A stretch of DNA of 64,000 nucleotides from Latrodectus hesperus. Taxonomy: Eukaryota > Arthropoda > Arachnida > Araneae > Theridiidae. The notes below the pieces were generated by a model. That model saw only the letters and a program-made list of their open reading frames with translations. It had not been told where the DNA came from and searched no databases. Where the stretch lies: NCBI GenBank assembly GCA_037975125.1, contig CM075862.1, forward strand, positions 15,453,125 to 15,517,124, in the 5' to 3' direction. The position numbers and the translations under genes are program-made. Shown piece by piece: positions 12,957-64,000 of this stretch; position 1 is the first letter of the stretch, and each line of letters begins with the position of its first letter.

Positions 12957-13898
12957 AGAATTAGTCATTTCTACTTCACCTCGAAGAATCAATTTGAAAA
13001 TTTGTGCATCATGCTCTGCATCAAAAGGAAATACTCCACAAAGAACAATGTAAGTAATGACACCAACAGCCCACATATCTACAGCACACGTATAAGGTTT
13101 GCGAGTCACAATCTCGGGAGCAATGTACTGAGGTGTACCACACACTGTGTGCATGTAAGGATTGCCCGCCTTCCTGCGAGAACTGGCAAAGCTAAAATCT
13201 GTAATCATTAATTTAGATTCCTTCCCTGGGTGATAATATAGAAGATTGTCTGGCTTTAGATCACGATGAGTTATACCCAGAGCATGGAGGTAATGTATTC
13301 CATGGAGCACCATTCGTAGAACATCCCTAGAGTCATCCTCGGTGAGGTAACCTCTTGCCTCCAGCCGGTCCAATAAACTGCCCCCAGTCGCTAGTTCCAT
13401 CACCATATATACTTTATTATTGGATTCGAACACCTCAATTAATCGAATAACATTTGGATGATTAAGTCGCCTCAAAACAGAATGTTCTGCATCAAATGCC
13501 TCTCGTCCACCAAGTGTTTCAATGATTTTCAACGCATAAGGCTGCTTTGTTAACCTGTGCTCAACCCGAAGAACACGGCTGAAGCTACCTTTCCCTATCA
13601 CTGCCTTAATGTCATATTTAGCAGTTATATTAGTATCATATACAGGTTTAATTGTCTTTTCATTTCTGGTCCTTAGTGATTTGTGTCTAACTTCACCTCT
13701 CCTCCGAGTATGAGTACTGGAATCGTCTTTTTTATGTCTACGATTTCTGACACTTTTTGAAGACTGTCTCACATCTTTCAAAGATTTGTTGTCGTTAGCT
13801 TTGAGCTGTAAAACCGTTTGTATTTGCATGGCGTTGACTCCTATTTCTGACTGATCTTGTAGCTTACGGCTGTCAAGTTTACCAATTGAACAGCCCAT
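12957..13898 (-). CDS. PSKH1: Serine/threonine-protein kinase H1 homolog, first coding exon (3' part missing)
   Basis: This exon encodes 314 residues of a CaMK-type serine/threonine kinase of the PSKH1 family, whose members act at Golgi, endomembranes and nuclear speckles. I chose the ATG at 13898 because it gives MGCSIGKL: Gly2 for N-myristoylation and Cys3 for palmitoylation, as in human PSKH1. Residues 1-90 are a basic, low-conservation leader. Kinase landmarks follow: ITAKYDIKAVIGKGSFSRV (91-109, glycine loop), Lys124 in YALK, probable alpha-C Glu138, HRDLKPDN at 211-218 (catalytic Asp213), DFS in place of DFG at 234-236, CGTPQYIAPE at 253-262, and DMWAVGV. The frame runs to Ser314, where TCT is followed by a strong GTAAGT donor at 12956-12951, phase 0. 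A weaker in-frame donor (GTGAAG) lies just upstream after LRG. The last part of the C-lobe and the tail are not recognisable to the left. Serine for glycine in DFG is unusual. The family call is very sure; activity is not. Confidence 0.93.
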
Positions 13899-13924
13899 AA
13901 TTCGATATATTGGAAAGTATTGTC

Positions 13925-14500
13925 TAAACAACACATATCATTCGTGTTTAACATGTATCGGTAGGAAAAGTAACTAAGTCAGCAATTAAAACAAGGTTAA
14001 TGTATCGTTATTTTGGAATGTCATCAAACATAAAATGTAATTTTGACTTACTTTCCCACATATCTTACAAACCCAAAAGGTTTCGAATACTGACCCGTGT
14101 ATTAAGACATCATAACTTCAGCACATAGATATATCACAAACCTTGCTACATATCCATGCCGACAGATTGAATCGAATACTCGAGCAGAAACAGGGTTACC
14201 ACGTAGACTTTAGGACCGTAGCAGAATAAAGTTCGCCAAATGTTTCAAGGAAATCCCTACGAAAGGGAAATCGCAATCGAAAAAGGGAAACTGCACACAA
14301 CTTCCTGTCTGTATTATTTCAGTCAAAAATATACTGCATCCCACATCTGAGTTTGTTAATATTGTAAATGTTCATGTCTGTTTTATAAATGAATGGATGA
14401 ATTGTATTTACAACTGTATATTTTACGCCTCATTTAAGAACTTTGCATTAGAAAATAAAAATTCGATTAAACAACACATATCACTCGTGTTTAACATGTA
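13925..14500. repeat. 33-base direct repeat flanking the region upstream of PSKH1
   Basis: The segments at 13925-13957 and 14468-14500 are identical except for one base. Both start taaacaacacatatca and end gtttaacatgta. The first lies 27 bases upstream of the PSKH1 ATG. The 510 bases between them have no recognisable element ends. Confidence 0.8.
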
Positions 14501-15113
14501 AATAAAAATAATTAATTTGTTTATATGGATACTGGGAAAATATTTTAATTCAGAAATTATTACATATATTTTTTAATTACTAATACTATATTATTCGAAT
14601 TATAATCTCAAGAATAATAGATCTTGAATATTCTTTTCCAAACTTGACTAGATGCCTATGGAAAACAATTCAACTAATTATTCGAAAATAAATCTTATTT
14701 TTTTAATACGACTTGTAATTAAACATACATCCTAAAATGTGAAAAGATTTTGGAATGCGCACATTTAATATTGCTTAGGATACATTCAAGAGGCATTAAC
14801 TATTCAATTGGATTTTGACGAAAAAATTAATGAAAACCTCTCTATTTTTTAAGAATAAGTATTCATTAACAAAAATTTTTAATTAAAATTTGAAGAGTGT
14901 ATATTAGAAAAAACGAACCCCGGACAAAATGAAAAACTGAATATTCACTTTATGTTTATCATATTTCATTAAAAATTGCCAGTTTATTTTAAAGTAAGGT
15001 AAGCTTAAAACGTTTTAAAATTTTACTACACCAAATCGGTTGCACTTGCAAATATTAAACAACAATGATGTGTTAATGGTGTCACGTGGTCGGTATGAGA
15101 AAACAATAATGCT
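13958..15113. other. Upstream region of PSKH1
   Basis: It should hold the PSKH1 promoter and any 5' non-coding exon. I find no convincing TATA box or initiator. The interval 14100-14300 is a little less AT-rich. The second unit of the 33-base direct repeat ends at 14500. Confidence 0.4.
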
Positions 15114-15128
15114 CAATTTTTTGTTGGA

Positions 15129-15304
15129 TTTTGTTTGTTTGTCGCTCAAAGGTCTTTTCTTGCACACGAGGGCTAATTAGACCGGGACCTACGGTTTAAA
15201 GTGGATTCCGAACCACTACAAACATCCATGCCCAAGGTGGGATTCGAACCTACGAACTGTTGAACTGAAGGCAAGAGCGCAAACCATTCGGCTTGCCAGC
15301 TCGG
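15129..15304 (-). mobile_element. tRNA-derived SINE (family 1) with 15-base target-site duplication
   Basis: On the minus strand the head reads CCGAGCTGGCAAGCCGAATG with a polymerase III B box AGGTTCGAATCC. Then comes a body with GGTCCCGGTCTAATTAGCCC and a tail GAGCGACAAACAAAC. Perfect copies of caattttttgttgga flank it (15114-15128 and 15305-15319). It is the cleanest copy in the window. Confidence 0.9.
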
Positions 15305-16059
15305 CAATTTTTTGTTGGAAGTGTTAATTCCCACAATCCGAAAATATTAACTTATAATTAACCTAAAATTGCCACAAAATTAATGCTATATTAATTTATG
15401 TTTTAAATTAAAATATTAACTATGTTTTAAATATTTTACTGTAAATGATGCTAAAAATTATAAATAATTTTAAAAAATATGATTTAAATATAGAAATGAG
15501 TTTTCAAGGTAATATTTTAATGGTGCTAACAAAAATATAATAGGCAAAACTGTGCAGATTTAGAGGGACCCAGGGTGCACCACAAGGAGGTCTGATACTT
15601 TACACCCTAAAACCTAAAAACATATAAATAAATAAATAAATATAAAAATAAAAAGTATTGTTAATATTACATATGTCGAAATATTTTCAATTAAACGTAT
15701 AACAAATGAAAAAACTTTAAGAATATATGAAACACAGTTATTATCTAAGCCCTTTTAAAAATATTTTAACAAAAATCGTAACATTTTAAAACAAACTGGA
15801 AATGTTCTTTGATCGAATGGGTGGAAGTGATTCTCGCTTTCCTTTTCTTACAAATCAGTCGGCAGTAATTTATTCAGTAGGTCCCACCATACTTGACGCT
15901 GCATTGTTGAAAGTCTCCAAGGTGTCTGCAAGACTTGTTAATATTCACGGTGATTCGGTTTCATTTGTGATTTCATCCCGTTACAGTACTTAATGATTTT
16001 TTTCTCTGTCTGCAGAAGCCCGTAGCTATTGAAGCAAATATTATCAATGTAACGAGACT

Positions 16060-16345
16060 GCGGTGGCGGGTTGGTTAGGGCATTTGTTCTCGTTATCGGA
16101 AGGTAATGAGTTCGAATCCTAATCGAAGATTCATCGTTTTCGGTAATCGTGGTATGGACACGTTAAATACATCGTGGTCGCGATGTCCTCCGTGTGAAAT
16201 GATACCTCTGGGGTAGCAGGCTAAGTCTTGGGGGTCTTCTGCTTATTCACTGCTTCTAAATCGCGAAGACCCATTTTCAGGGCTACGATGGCACACCCAC
16301 TAGTACAGGTGCCCTCACTACCACCCATTGCAGCACTTAAAGGAG
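16060..16345 (+). mobile_element. tRNA-derived SINE, family 2
   Basis: The head reads GCGGTGGCGGGTTGGTTAGG with B box GAGTTCGAATCC. Then comes a body with gtatggacacgttaaatac, gatgtcctccgtgtg, aagtcttgggggtcttctgc and aagacccattttcagggct. A second copy is at 19905-20137 on the other strand. Target-site duplications were not found. Confidence 0.75.
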
Positions 16346-16494
16346 GAAATCCTAGCAGCAGGACATTATACAATTACTTTATAAATATTATATCTCTGGT
16401 AAAAACAGTTCCTTTATTTATTTATTTATTTTTCTGGTACTGAAAGCTTAAATTTTTTGCTGGAAATAAAAAATTTTTCAATCTAAATATTTTG

Positions 16495-16618
<124 letters not shown>

Positions 16619-17989
16619 TGATAGATAGATATAATTCCTGATTTAAAATAAAAGTTGCATTTGAAGTTTTAAGTTTTATCTATAAATAACTTTTATCTTT
16701 ATTTTAATTACGTCCCTTAATATAATTTTTTAACTTCTCACTACTCCAATAAAATTTTAAGTAATTGAATAAAAACTCACTATTTCAAGATTGCCTCGGA
16801 TTACAATTACCGGGCTTATAATGAGAATGGAGCATTTATATAACCAGAAAGCAGTCAACCGAAACCCGGCCAAGACGAAGATCATCTTGCTCACAATCTT
16901 TACTGAATCTTTAATTTAGATGTGGTGTAAATGTAAGCTGGAGGAATCTCAATCTGGTCACTTTTCACTAATTCAAAGTCTTACACGCTTAGTCAAGAAC
17001 CCTAAACAGACTCCAATGGTGTATTATGCAGCAGTAACGTCGTGCAAAAGTGTTAAATTACAAATATAAGATACATTTTTATTTCAATTAATGTTATAAT
17101 CAGATATTGAGTAAAGAAGAAACCTAACCAATTTTTAGTTTTTGATTATTTTCATTTGCTTGGGTATTACATGAATAGCTTAAGTATCTTCATTTTATGT
17201 TACACCTTTTTGTTTGTTGAATTTAAGATCTAGTACAGTGCCCTATAATTCTTTATCTCAATAAGCAATAGCAATTTTTCTTTAAAAGAAATTCAATAAA
17301 TTAATCTACTGAATTTTAAGAGATCAATGTATTAAGCTAGATATTAAAAAAACATATCTTTTGCAAACTTTTTTATATTTTTTTACTGGTAGTAAAAAAT
17401 TTACGATTGGGATGTAAAATTATTAAAGTATGTTTTGCTCTTTGGATTTCATGAGAAATTCTATTTTTAGCTATTAAATCAATTTTATAGTATTATCTTT
17501 GTATATTTTACGATATTGGCCAATATTAATTATTTGAGAGAGAGAGAGAATTAATTGCCATTTAAAAGAAATATTGAAGTATTTCTTTGCCGTCCAAAGA
17601 GTAGATAGTCAGGATACGAAATAATGAAGTCCTCATTTTAATGATTAAAATCTATGAACCCTTTTACTTTAATTAGTTCACATAATTAGAATAAATATTT
17701 AAATTCCTATTCAACTTTTAAAAAATTCATGCTGTAATTAGAATAATTTTTGAAATAAAATTGCTGCCCATGTAAAAATAATTATTTTGTTTTCTATCTT
17801 TTAATACTTTAGCTTTTATTTCTTATGGAATGATGAAAAAAATCGGAAAATTATTATGTAGTTCAATTTATACATAGAAATTCGAATCTAAAAGAAACTA
17901 TAGTGCTGCCATCTCTTGTTATTAAATGTTACAAATTGGTTTCTGCTGTTGAAAATAAAGAACTTCCATTATTGATCCTTCTTTTTGTT

Positions 17990-18015
17990 TGGTCGGATTT
18001 TATGGCGCAAGATCC
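17990..18015 (-). mobile_element. LINE-tail fragment (same family), even shorter
   Basis: The minus strand reads GATCTTGCGCCATAAAATCC followed by GACCAAA: the last part of the same LINE tail, truncated inside the stem-loop. I see no clear duplication around it. Confidence 0.6.
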
Positions 18016-18331
18016 CTTTAAAATTAAACTTTGCTAAAAATTTCATTAATAACCAAGGTGAACATAAAAAATTATGAATTCTAAAGTTATGCTTATCTTT
18101 AAATACCATAAGCAAATGCTTTGTAAAATGTTTTCAAAAACTACAATTTTTTTAAATTTATTACGGTTATTTTTATTTTGCGTTTCATACAACAAAAAAT
18201 ATTATAGGTCCATACATCTCAAACTTTCATTCAATTACTTGAACCTTTAATTACGTTAAAAATAGAAAGAAAATTTTTTAATTAATTTTTAAGGGCTGTT
18301 AGATAATATTCAGAGAATGGAAGATTTTTAA

Positions 18332-18387
18332 TTATTCGTACGAACACTCCTTGGTTTAAAGAAACTATATAATGTTCGTACGAATAA
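18332..18387. repeat. 15-base inverted repeat with TTCGTACGAA cores
   Basis: ttattcgtacgaaca (18332-18346) and tgttcgtacgaataa (18373-18387) are perfect complements, 26 bases apart. Each contains TTCGTACGAA, itself a 10-base palindrome. Confidence 0.75.
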
Positions 18388-18539
18388 AACAGAATAGACG
18401 GAAAAAACAAGAGTTTGAGAATTAGGAAAAAATTAAGGAGTAATGAAAACAAAAATGTGGAATTTTTGGAAGAGGCTTAAAAATAATGTTTAATAATAAA
18501 AGGTGGCTAAAATATAAGGATGTTTGATATACTGTAATG

Positions 18540-19700
18540 AACATCCTAACGCTCTAGGCTATAGTAAGACATTTTAATATTCATAGCCTTCCGATGACTC
18601 TTATATGGAAAGTGGTCCTTATTCACTTCTTATAAGGGAAGAAAACCGGAAATTTCCCAAGCACCCACATAGCCAAACGTTCATATAAGAAGTACACTAT
18701 CCATCTACATTGTGTAACCGTGGTTGAGATCGTATCCAGGGCCTGGCATACTATAGAAAGCTTTGTTACCACAAATATATGGAACTAAACGAAAATATTT
18801 ATGAAATATAATGAGCTTAAAGAAAACTATATATAATTTAAAGAGCTTGAAAGGAGAGTTGTTTTGTGCAGGCTAGGCTGGTATTATTGGGTGCGCTGCT
18901 CCACTTTTCCCACTGAACCATATTTTGGTGTGGAATCTAACTTACTCAATATACACATGCCATAAGTACTCGTTTATAGAGTAGGTAACCATTCATACAA
19001 GGAAAGGACAAAGATAGGAACTCACAAGTTTATAACAAACTTAGTTTTCTATATAAAATTTTTGAAATAACCAGATATTTATAATATCTATTAAGTTGTA
19101 AAAAATTTAAAAGTATCATAATATATTACAAACTACGCATACAATTTTAATTGAACTCTACATTTATTTCACTTCTAAGTTTTTGTCTTTAATTAAAGTT
19201 AGTATAAAAAAACAAATTTTGTATTCAAGACCAAAAGGTTATGTGAAGAGTGATCTGGCAAAACCGCACACTAACAAGATACATATGCATGTCTATTTTT
19301 AATAGCAGATAGGAACTCTTGTGTCAACAAATACTACAATCGTAAGGAACCCTATTCTTTGGTTATTACGAATGTGCAGATATCCACAAGCATTTAATTA
19401 CTAAACTCAAAAAATTAATTCGTCTTACCTGTCGAAAAACCAGCATGAATAAACAGGTTCATCCTTTCCATCTTAAAAAGGAAAATGTGTTCTATCTTAA
19501 AAGGGAAAATGTGTTCTATCTGGATGACGGCCTGGTATACTTTGCTTGCAAAACCTGGTAACACCGAGACCTGCTTCACTATTCTGGATGAGTGCTTCCT
19601 ATGAGCATTTTTACAAAGACTTCAGCCATTTTTTCAATAGTAATCCCGGTTACTACCCTGACAACAAACCTTGTTGCTGTAACACCAGAATACTTCCTAG
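18540..19700. repeat. Unclassified dispersed-repeat-like stretch
   Basis: This is less AT-rich than its surroundings. Two places share gcctggyatact followed by a gctttg/ctttgc and ggtaacac-like sequence (about 18738-18770 and 19528-19565). No coding motif was recognised. It probably consists of old mobile-element pieces. Confidence 0.3.
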
Positions 19701-19718
19701 TGCCTAGCTCAGAGTTGG

Positions 19719-19896
19719 TTTGTTTTGTCACTCAACTGCTTTCTTTGCACACGAGGGCTAGTTAGACTGGGACCTACAGCTTAAAGTGGATTCCAAACTA
19801 CTATGAGCATCCAAGTTCAAAGTGGGATTCAAATCTACAAACAGTTGAACTGAAGGCCTAAGAGCTAACCCTTTCAGTCGACAAATCAGCAAGCCA
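19719..19896 (-). mobile_element. SINE family 1 copy
   Basis: This has the same head, body and tail as the 15129 copy, with more substitutions. The octamer agagttgg on both sides (19711-19718, 19897-19904) is the probable target-site duplication. It sits against a family 2 SINE, which it may have entered. Confidence 0.8.
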
Positions 19897-19904
19897 AGAG
19901 TTGG

Positions 19905-20137
19905 GCTCTACCAGTAAGATGGGGGAGTCTTCATAATTTAGAAATAGGAACCAAGCAGAAGACTTCCCAATACTTAACTAGCCTCCAAAGAGGTATTTCA
20001 CTTAGAGAACATTGCAACAGTTAAATATTTGCCCCAGCCGCCACAAGTAAACACAGATCTTTGGCTCAGCCAGTATTCTAATTCACTACCTTCCAACAAT
20101 GAGAACAACACTCTAACCAACCACGTCATTGTGTGTC
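19905..20137 (-). mobile_element. SINE family 2, diverged copy
   Basis: Reverse-complement reading gives GTGGTTGGTTAGAGTGTTGT, GGAAGGTAGTGAATTAGAAT, then GGGAAGTCTTCTGCTTGG and ATGAAGACTCCCCCATC. These align in order with the copy at 16060-16345. It directly adjoins the family 1 SINE at 19719-19896. Confidence 0.65.
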
Positions 20138-20139
20138 CA

Positions 20140-23025
20140 TCCAACATGTCTTGACATGATGAATATAGAATTCAGCATTTCAATTGGTTAGCTCAGAGAT
20201 AACTCCATCAAGTACTTAAGGGATGAGTTAAAGTAATGACTTCAGGGTTATTCCAACTCCCTGAAATCGTTGAAATGATCATGTGTTCTCCAAACCAAAT
20301 TGAAAAAAAAATGTCATTTGCAATAGAATTATGGATGGCGAATATATCCTGGAGATTACTAGTATTCGCCGTACTAATTGAGTTTGTACAAGATATGCAT
20401 TTTATGATGGTAAACATCATGTGTGTATGTACATAAATATTTAGGTGTAATATAAATGCCTTAAATAAAAAATACTTTCGGTTTTTAAAAAGTATGAAAA
20501 TAGAGAGCACAAGAAATATCTCAATTTTGAATATATTTTATTTAACAAACAATGAGTAAACATAAAAATATAAGTTCATTTTACAAATATATAAGCTATT
20601 AACAGAAAAGTAAATATTCAAAGTCAATCATAATTGCATTGTATTCAAATTATGTTATGAACTAACATAAAAAATATAACTTATTTTTAAATCATAAATT
20701 TTAAAACATAATCACATAAAAAGCCATAATCTTAGATGAATTTTTTGAGGATGAGCGAAATTATCTTTCACTTAAAAAATTATTTCATTAAAACGTAAAA
20801 AGTAAATTATAATACAATTAAAAAAGCCTAATAATTATTTTTTTCACAACAAGTTAAAATTTTCTATGTTAAATTCAACAAAAACAAAATTTTCTATAAT
20901 GCCCATACATATATTTATATATCACAAAATCAAATATAATAAATAAATGACTGATTATTTTTCACAGTTTAGTTTTGATAACTTAACACAGAATTCAAGT
21001 GATTTAATATTTTTAATAATAAATGATAATTTTAGTGAAAAAATATTATGTTAAATGCTTATGAAATATTAGTAATTATTCTGATATATAAATTTATCTT
21101 TTACAATTTGACATATAAATTCAGCTAGTGTAATGTCAATATAACATCGAAAGTAAATAACAATACAATATAATTTGTTAAATACATATACATTTTTAAA
21201 ATGTTAGCATTATAGTATATATTTACACATGTTAATAATTTAAATATATTAAATTTTAAGTTCAACAAAATTATTAAGAAATAAAATATTTAATTGAAAC
21301 AACATCCCTAATATAATTAATATGTACTTAAAACACAATAGAAATTACTTTACAGCTAAAACAGTAATACAAATATATATAATTTTGTATTAATAATTTA
21401 AATATTAATAAATTTAATAAACTATTAGCGAGATGATGCTGTTAAAAATTAACATTTCTTTAATCTTCAAGATTAAAAATAGTGTTTGGTAGATAATTTT
21501 TGGAAGTCATTTTGTTTTATTCTTTATAATTCATCACTTTTTATACTTACTATTATTCAATGAAACGTTGAAAAGTGGACGTACAGCCTCATAACAATAA
21601 TCGATTAAAGAATATCGCAAAGTTAAGAACTTGAGTGCAAGTGACAAAATAATAAAAAGCATATCATCCATAACTATGATATTATTTGATTTTCCTTTCT
21701 ACAAAATGTTTAAAATAACAAGACTAATGTTGAACCCTGTGAACATACATTTTAGAATATTTATTTTTTCTAATGAAATAATTATAACCAATTCGATGAA
21801 CACATTAAATAATTTTTGGCATCTAAATAACAGAAATAAATATTATCGTTTCAAATCATTTTATAACAAATTTGGCACTTCTTGCATGATTAAAGAACTG
21901 TTTGTTTTAAATCAAACAGATATTTTCATTGAAGGTAAAAAAATAACAGTACTAAAAATATCATACTTCAATTATTGCTAGTTAAATTATTTTTCAGCAC
22001 AACACAATGTTAGTCTAAGAATGTTCAGTTTTATTAAAAACATTTGAATTTTTTAAGAACTAATTGTACATACCAACAGTCTTTGAGTATTAAATTAACT
22101 CTGCGTTTGTTATGCAACTATAATAAAGAAAGTCAGTGCAAGCATTATTTGCTAAAGATACTTGCAGGTGATAAAAATAGGCAGCACTGAAAACGGAGAA
22201 GTAATGAACAATAAATTTGACATGAAATGCGAAAGCTGTGCGCTTTTTAAGTAGATAATCTAATTTCTCTAAGACAAAATATCGCATTTTTAATTACTTT
22301 GCTCAAATAGCAATGAAGGTAGCAACTAATATTACTAAATGGAAAAATATATTGCACATAATTCATCTTTTTCTCTCTTCCATGCTTAACAAAACTGGCA
22401 TTCCGAGTTTCCTAGTACTTATTTTATGGACTGACAGGAAAATGCATTAAAGGATTCAACACACAATAATTAAAAAAAATTTTATTTCATTCTTTATTAC
22501 AATTTACTAAAATGATAGAATTTTATTACTAGGATGATATTATTTTGCATTTAAATTTTCATAAGTACATTAATAATCTTAATAGCAAACTTCATTCAAA
22601 CCATCAAAGGATATACTTTTTGATTAAATACTGACTTATACTTTTCTTGAATAAAATATAAAATGAAATAAAATAATTAGCTGTATATTTAACAACATCT
22701 ATTAATGGGAAATTGATATTCTTTTAATTCATACAAGTATAGTACTATTATATCAAAAATATGTATATATCTACATATTTTAGATAATTATATATAACAT
22801 GAAAGGAAACTATAATTTACTAAAATACTGTAGATTAATGAAAATAAATTCAGAAAGAAGTCCTTTTTTGATACAGCCATTTTATAAAAGCATTTTAATT
22901 TCACTCTAATTGGGTATTCACTTGAGCAAAATGGCTTGCACAGAAAATAATTCATACAATGATATGTACATAACAAAATTTGCATATGATATAAATATTT
23001 ATACAAAAGAGATGCCACAGTAATT
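20140..23025. other. 3' flank of PHKB, AT-rich
   Basis: This contains the PHKB 3' UTR next to 23025. Open frames at 20236-20436 and 21631-21981 (plus strand) have no known motif, AT-driven composition and no supporting context, so I do not call them genes. Confidence 0.5.
22522..22527 (-). terminator. Candidate PHKB polyadenylation signal
   Basis: AATAAA on the minus strand, about 500 bases past the PHKB stop. It is the first canonical hexamer I find downstream. ATTAAA variants occur nearer, around 22890 and 22715. In DNA this AT-rich the hexamer is common, so the call is weak. Confidence 0.3.
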
Positions 23026-63860
<40,835 letters not shown>

Positions 63861-64000
63861 CTTTAAGAAAAACAAAAAATATTAAACATATAAATACTTT
63901 AGATTCATGAATCAGTGATAAATAAATGAATGGTGTTACAGTTTATGAAATATCAACTACAATTATGTAAAAAGTTCAGCATTTCTTATTATTACCAATT

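Noticed and set aside
12739..13053. 104-codon plus-strand frame with an Ile-Tyr run
   Set aside because: It is a translation of the (TA)n tract followed by antisense of the PSKH1 exon.
15235..15304. tRNA gene on the minus strand
   Set aside because: The tRNA-like head belongs to a SINE with body, tail and target-site duplications; the same holds for 49648, 50372 and 16060.
21631..21981. 116-codon plus-strand frame in the PHKB 3' flank
   Set aside because: Composition is AT-driven (Ile, Asn, Phe, Lys), it lacks known motifs, and no ATG with good context opens the frame.

Overview
The window looks like nuclear DNA of an arthropod, most likely an arachnid and perhaps an orb-weaving spider. It is very AT-rich. 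Its genes are split into many small exons by AT-rich introns with ordinary GT-AG borders. The spaces between exons are littered with tRNA-derived SINEs, jockey/I-like LINE pieces, a decayed mariner-type transposase and long (TA)n tracts. The taxon is an inference from gene structure and repeat style, not from a marker gene.

Two host genes are clear, both on the minus strand. (1) At 12957-13898 lies the first coding exon of a protein serine kinase H1 (PSKH1) homolog. It has a Met-Gly-Cys acylation signal, the N-lobe and most of the C-lobe, and then a good splice donor. The exon for the end of the kinase domain is not recognisable in the 12.9 kb to the left, so the gene probably runs off that edge. 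(2) From 63860 down to 23026 lies almost all of the phosphorylase kinase beta regulatory subunit (PHKB). I could join 28 coding exons whose phases all agree: 3276 coding bases, 1091 residues plus stop, against about 1093 residues in human PHKB. The initiator exon is beyond the right edge. The protein ends in a CaaX box (CVIS). The gene has one probable GC-AG intron and a candidate optional 12-base microexon. PSKH1 and PHKB are not functionally linked; they are simply neighbours about 9 kb apart.

Layout: 1-12956 is a presumed PSKH1 intron or flank, with SINE relics, a truncated LINE, a long hairpin and two (TA)n tracts. 12957-13898 is the PSKH1 exon. 13958-23025 is intergenic, with two SINE families, a LINE tail and palindromes. 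23026-63860 is PHKB. Its introns hold a mariner-like transposase fossil (about 28.1-29.1 kb), a 50-base LINE-tail insertion (26.35 kb), a LINE 3' fragment (38.3-39.1 kb), a LINE RNase H relic pierced by one SINE and followed by a second (49.4-50.6 kb), an LTR-like promoter module (55.8-56.2 kb) and a 3.86-kb LINE with target-site duplications (57814-61670).

I found no evidence for a wholly new biological system. The best leads are the in-frame microexon in PHKB, the DFG-to-DFS change in the kinase, a LINE family whose 3' end carries a conserved stem-loop and which left a complete 50-base insertion, a young-looking SINE family with clean target-site duplications, and a heat-shock-element plus TATA module inside a PHKB intron.
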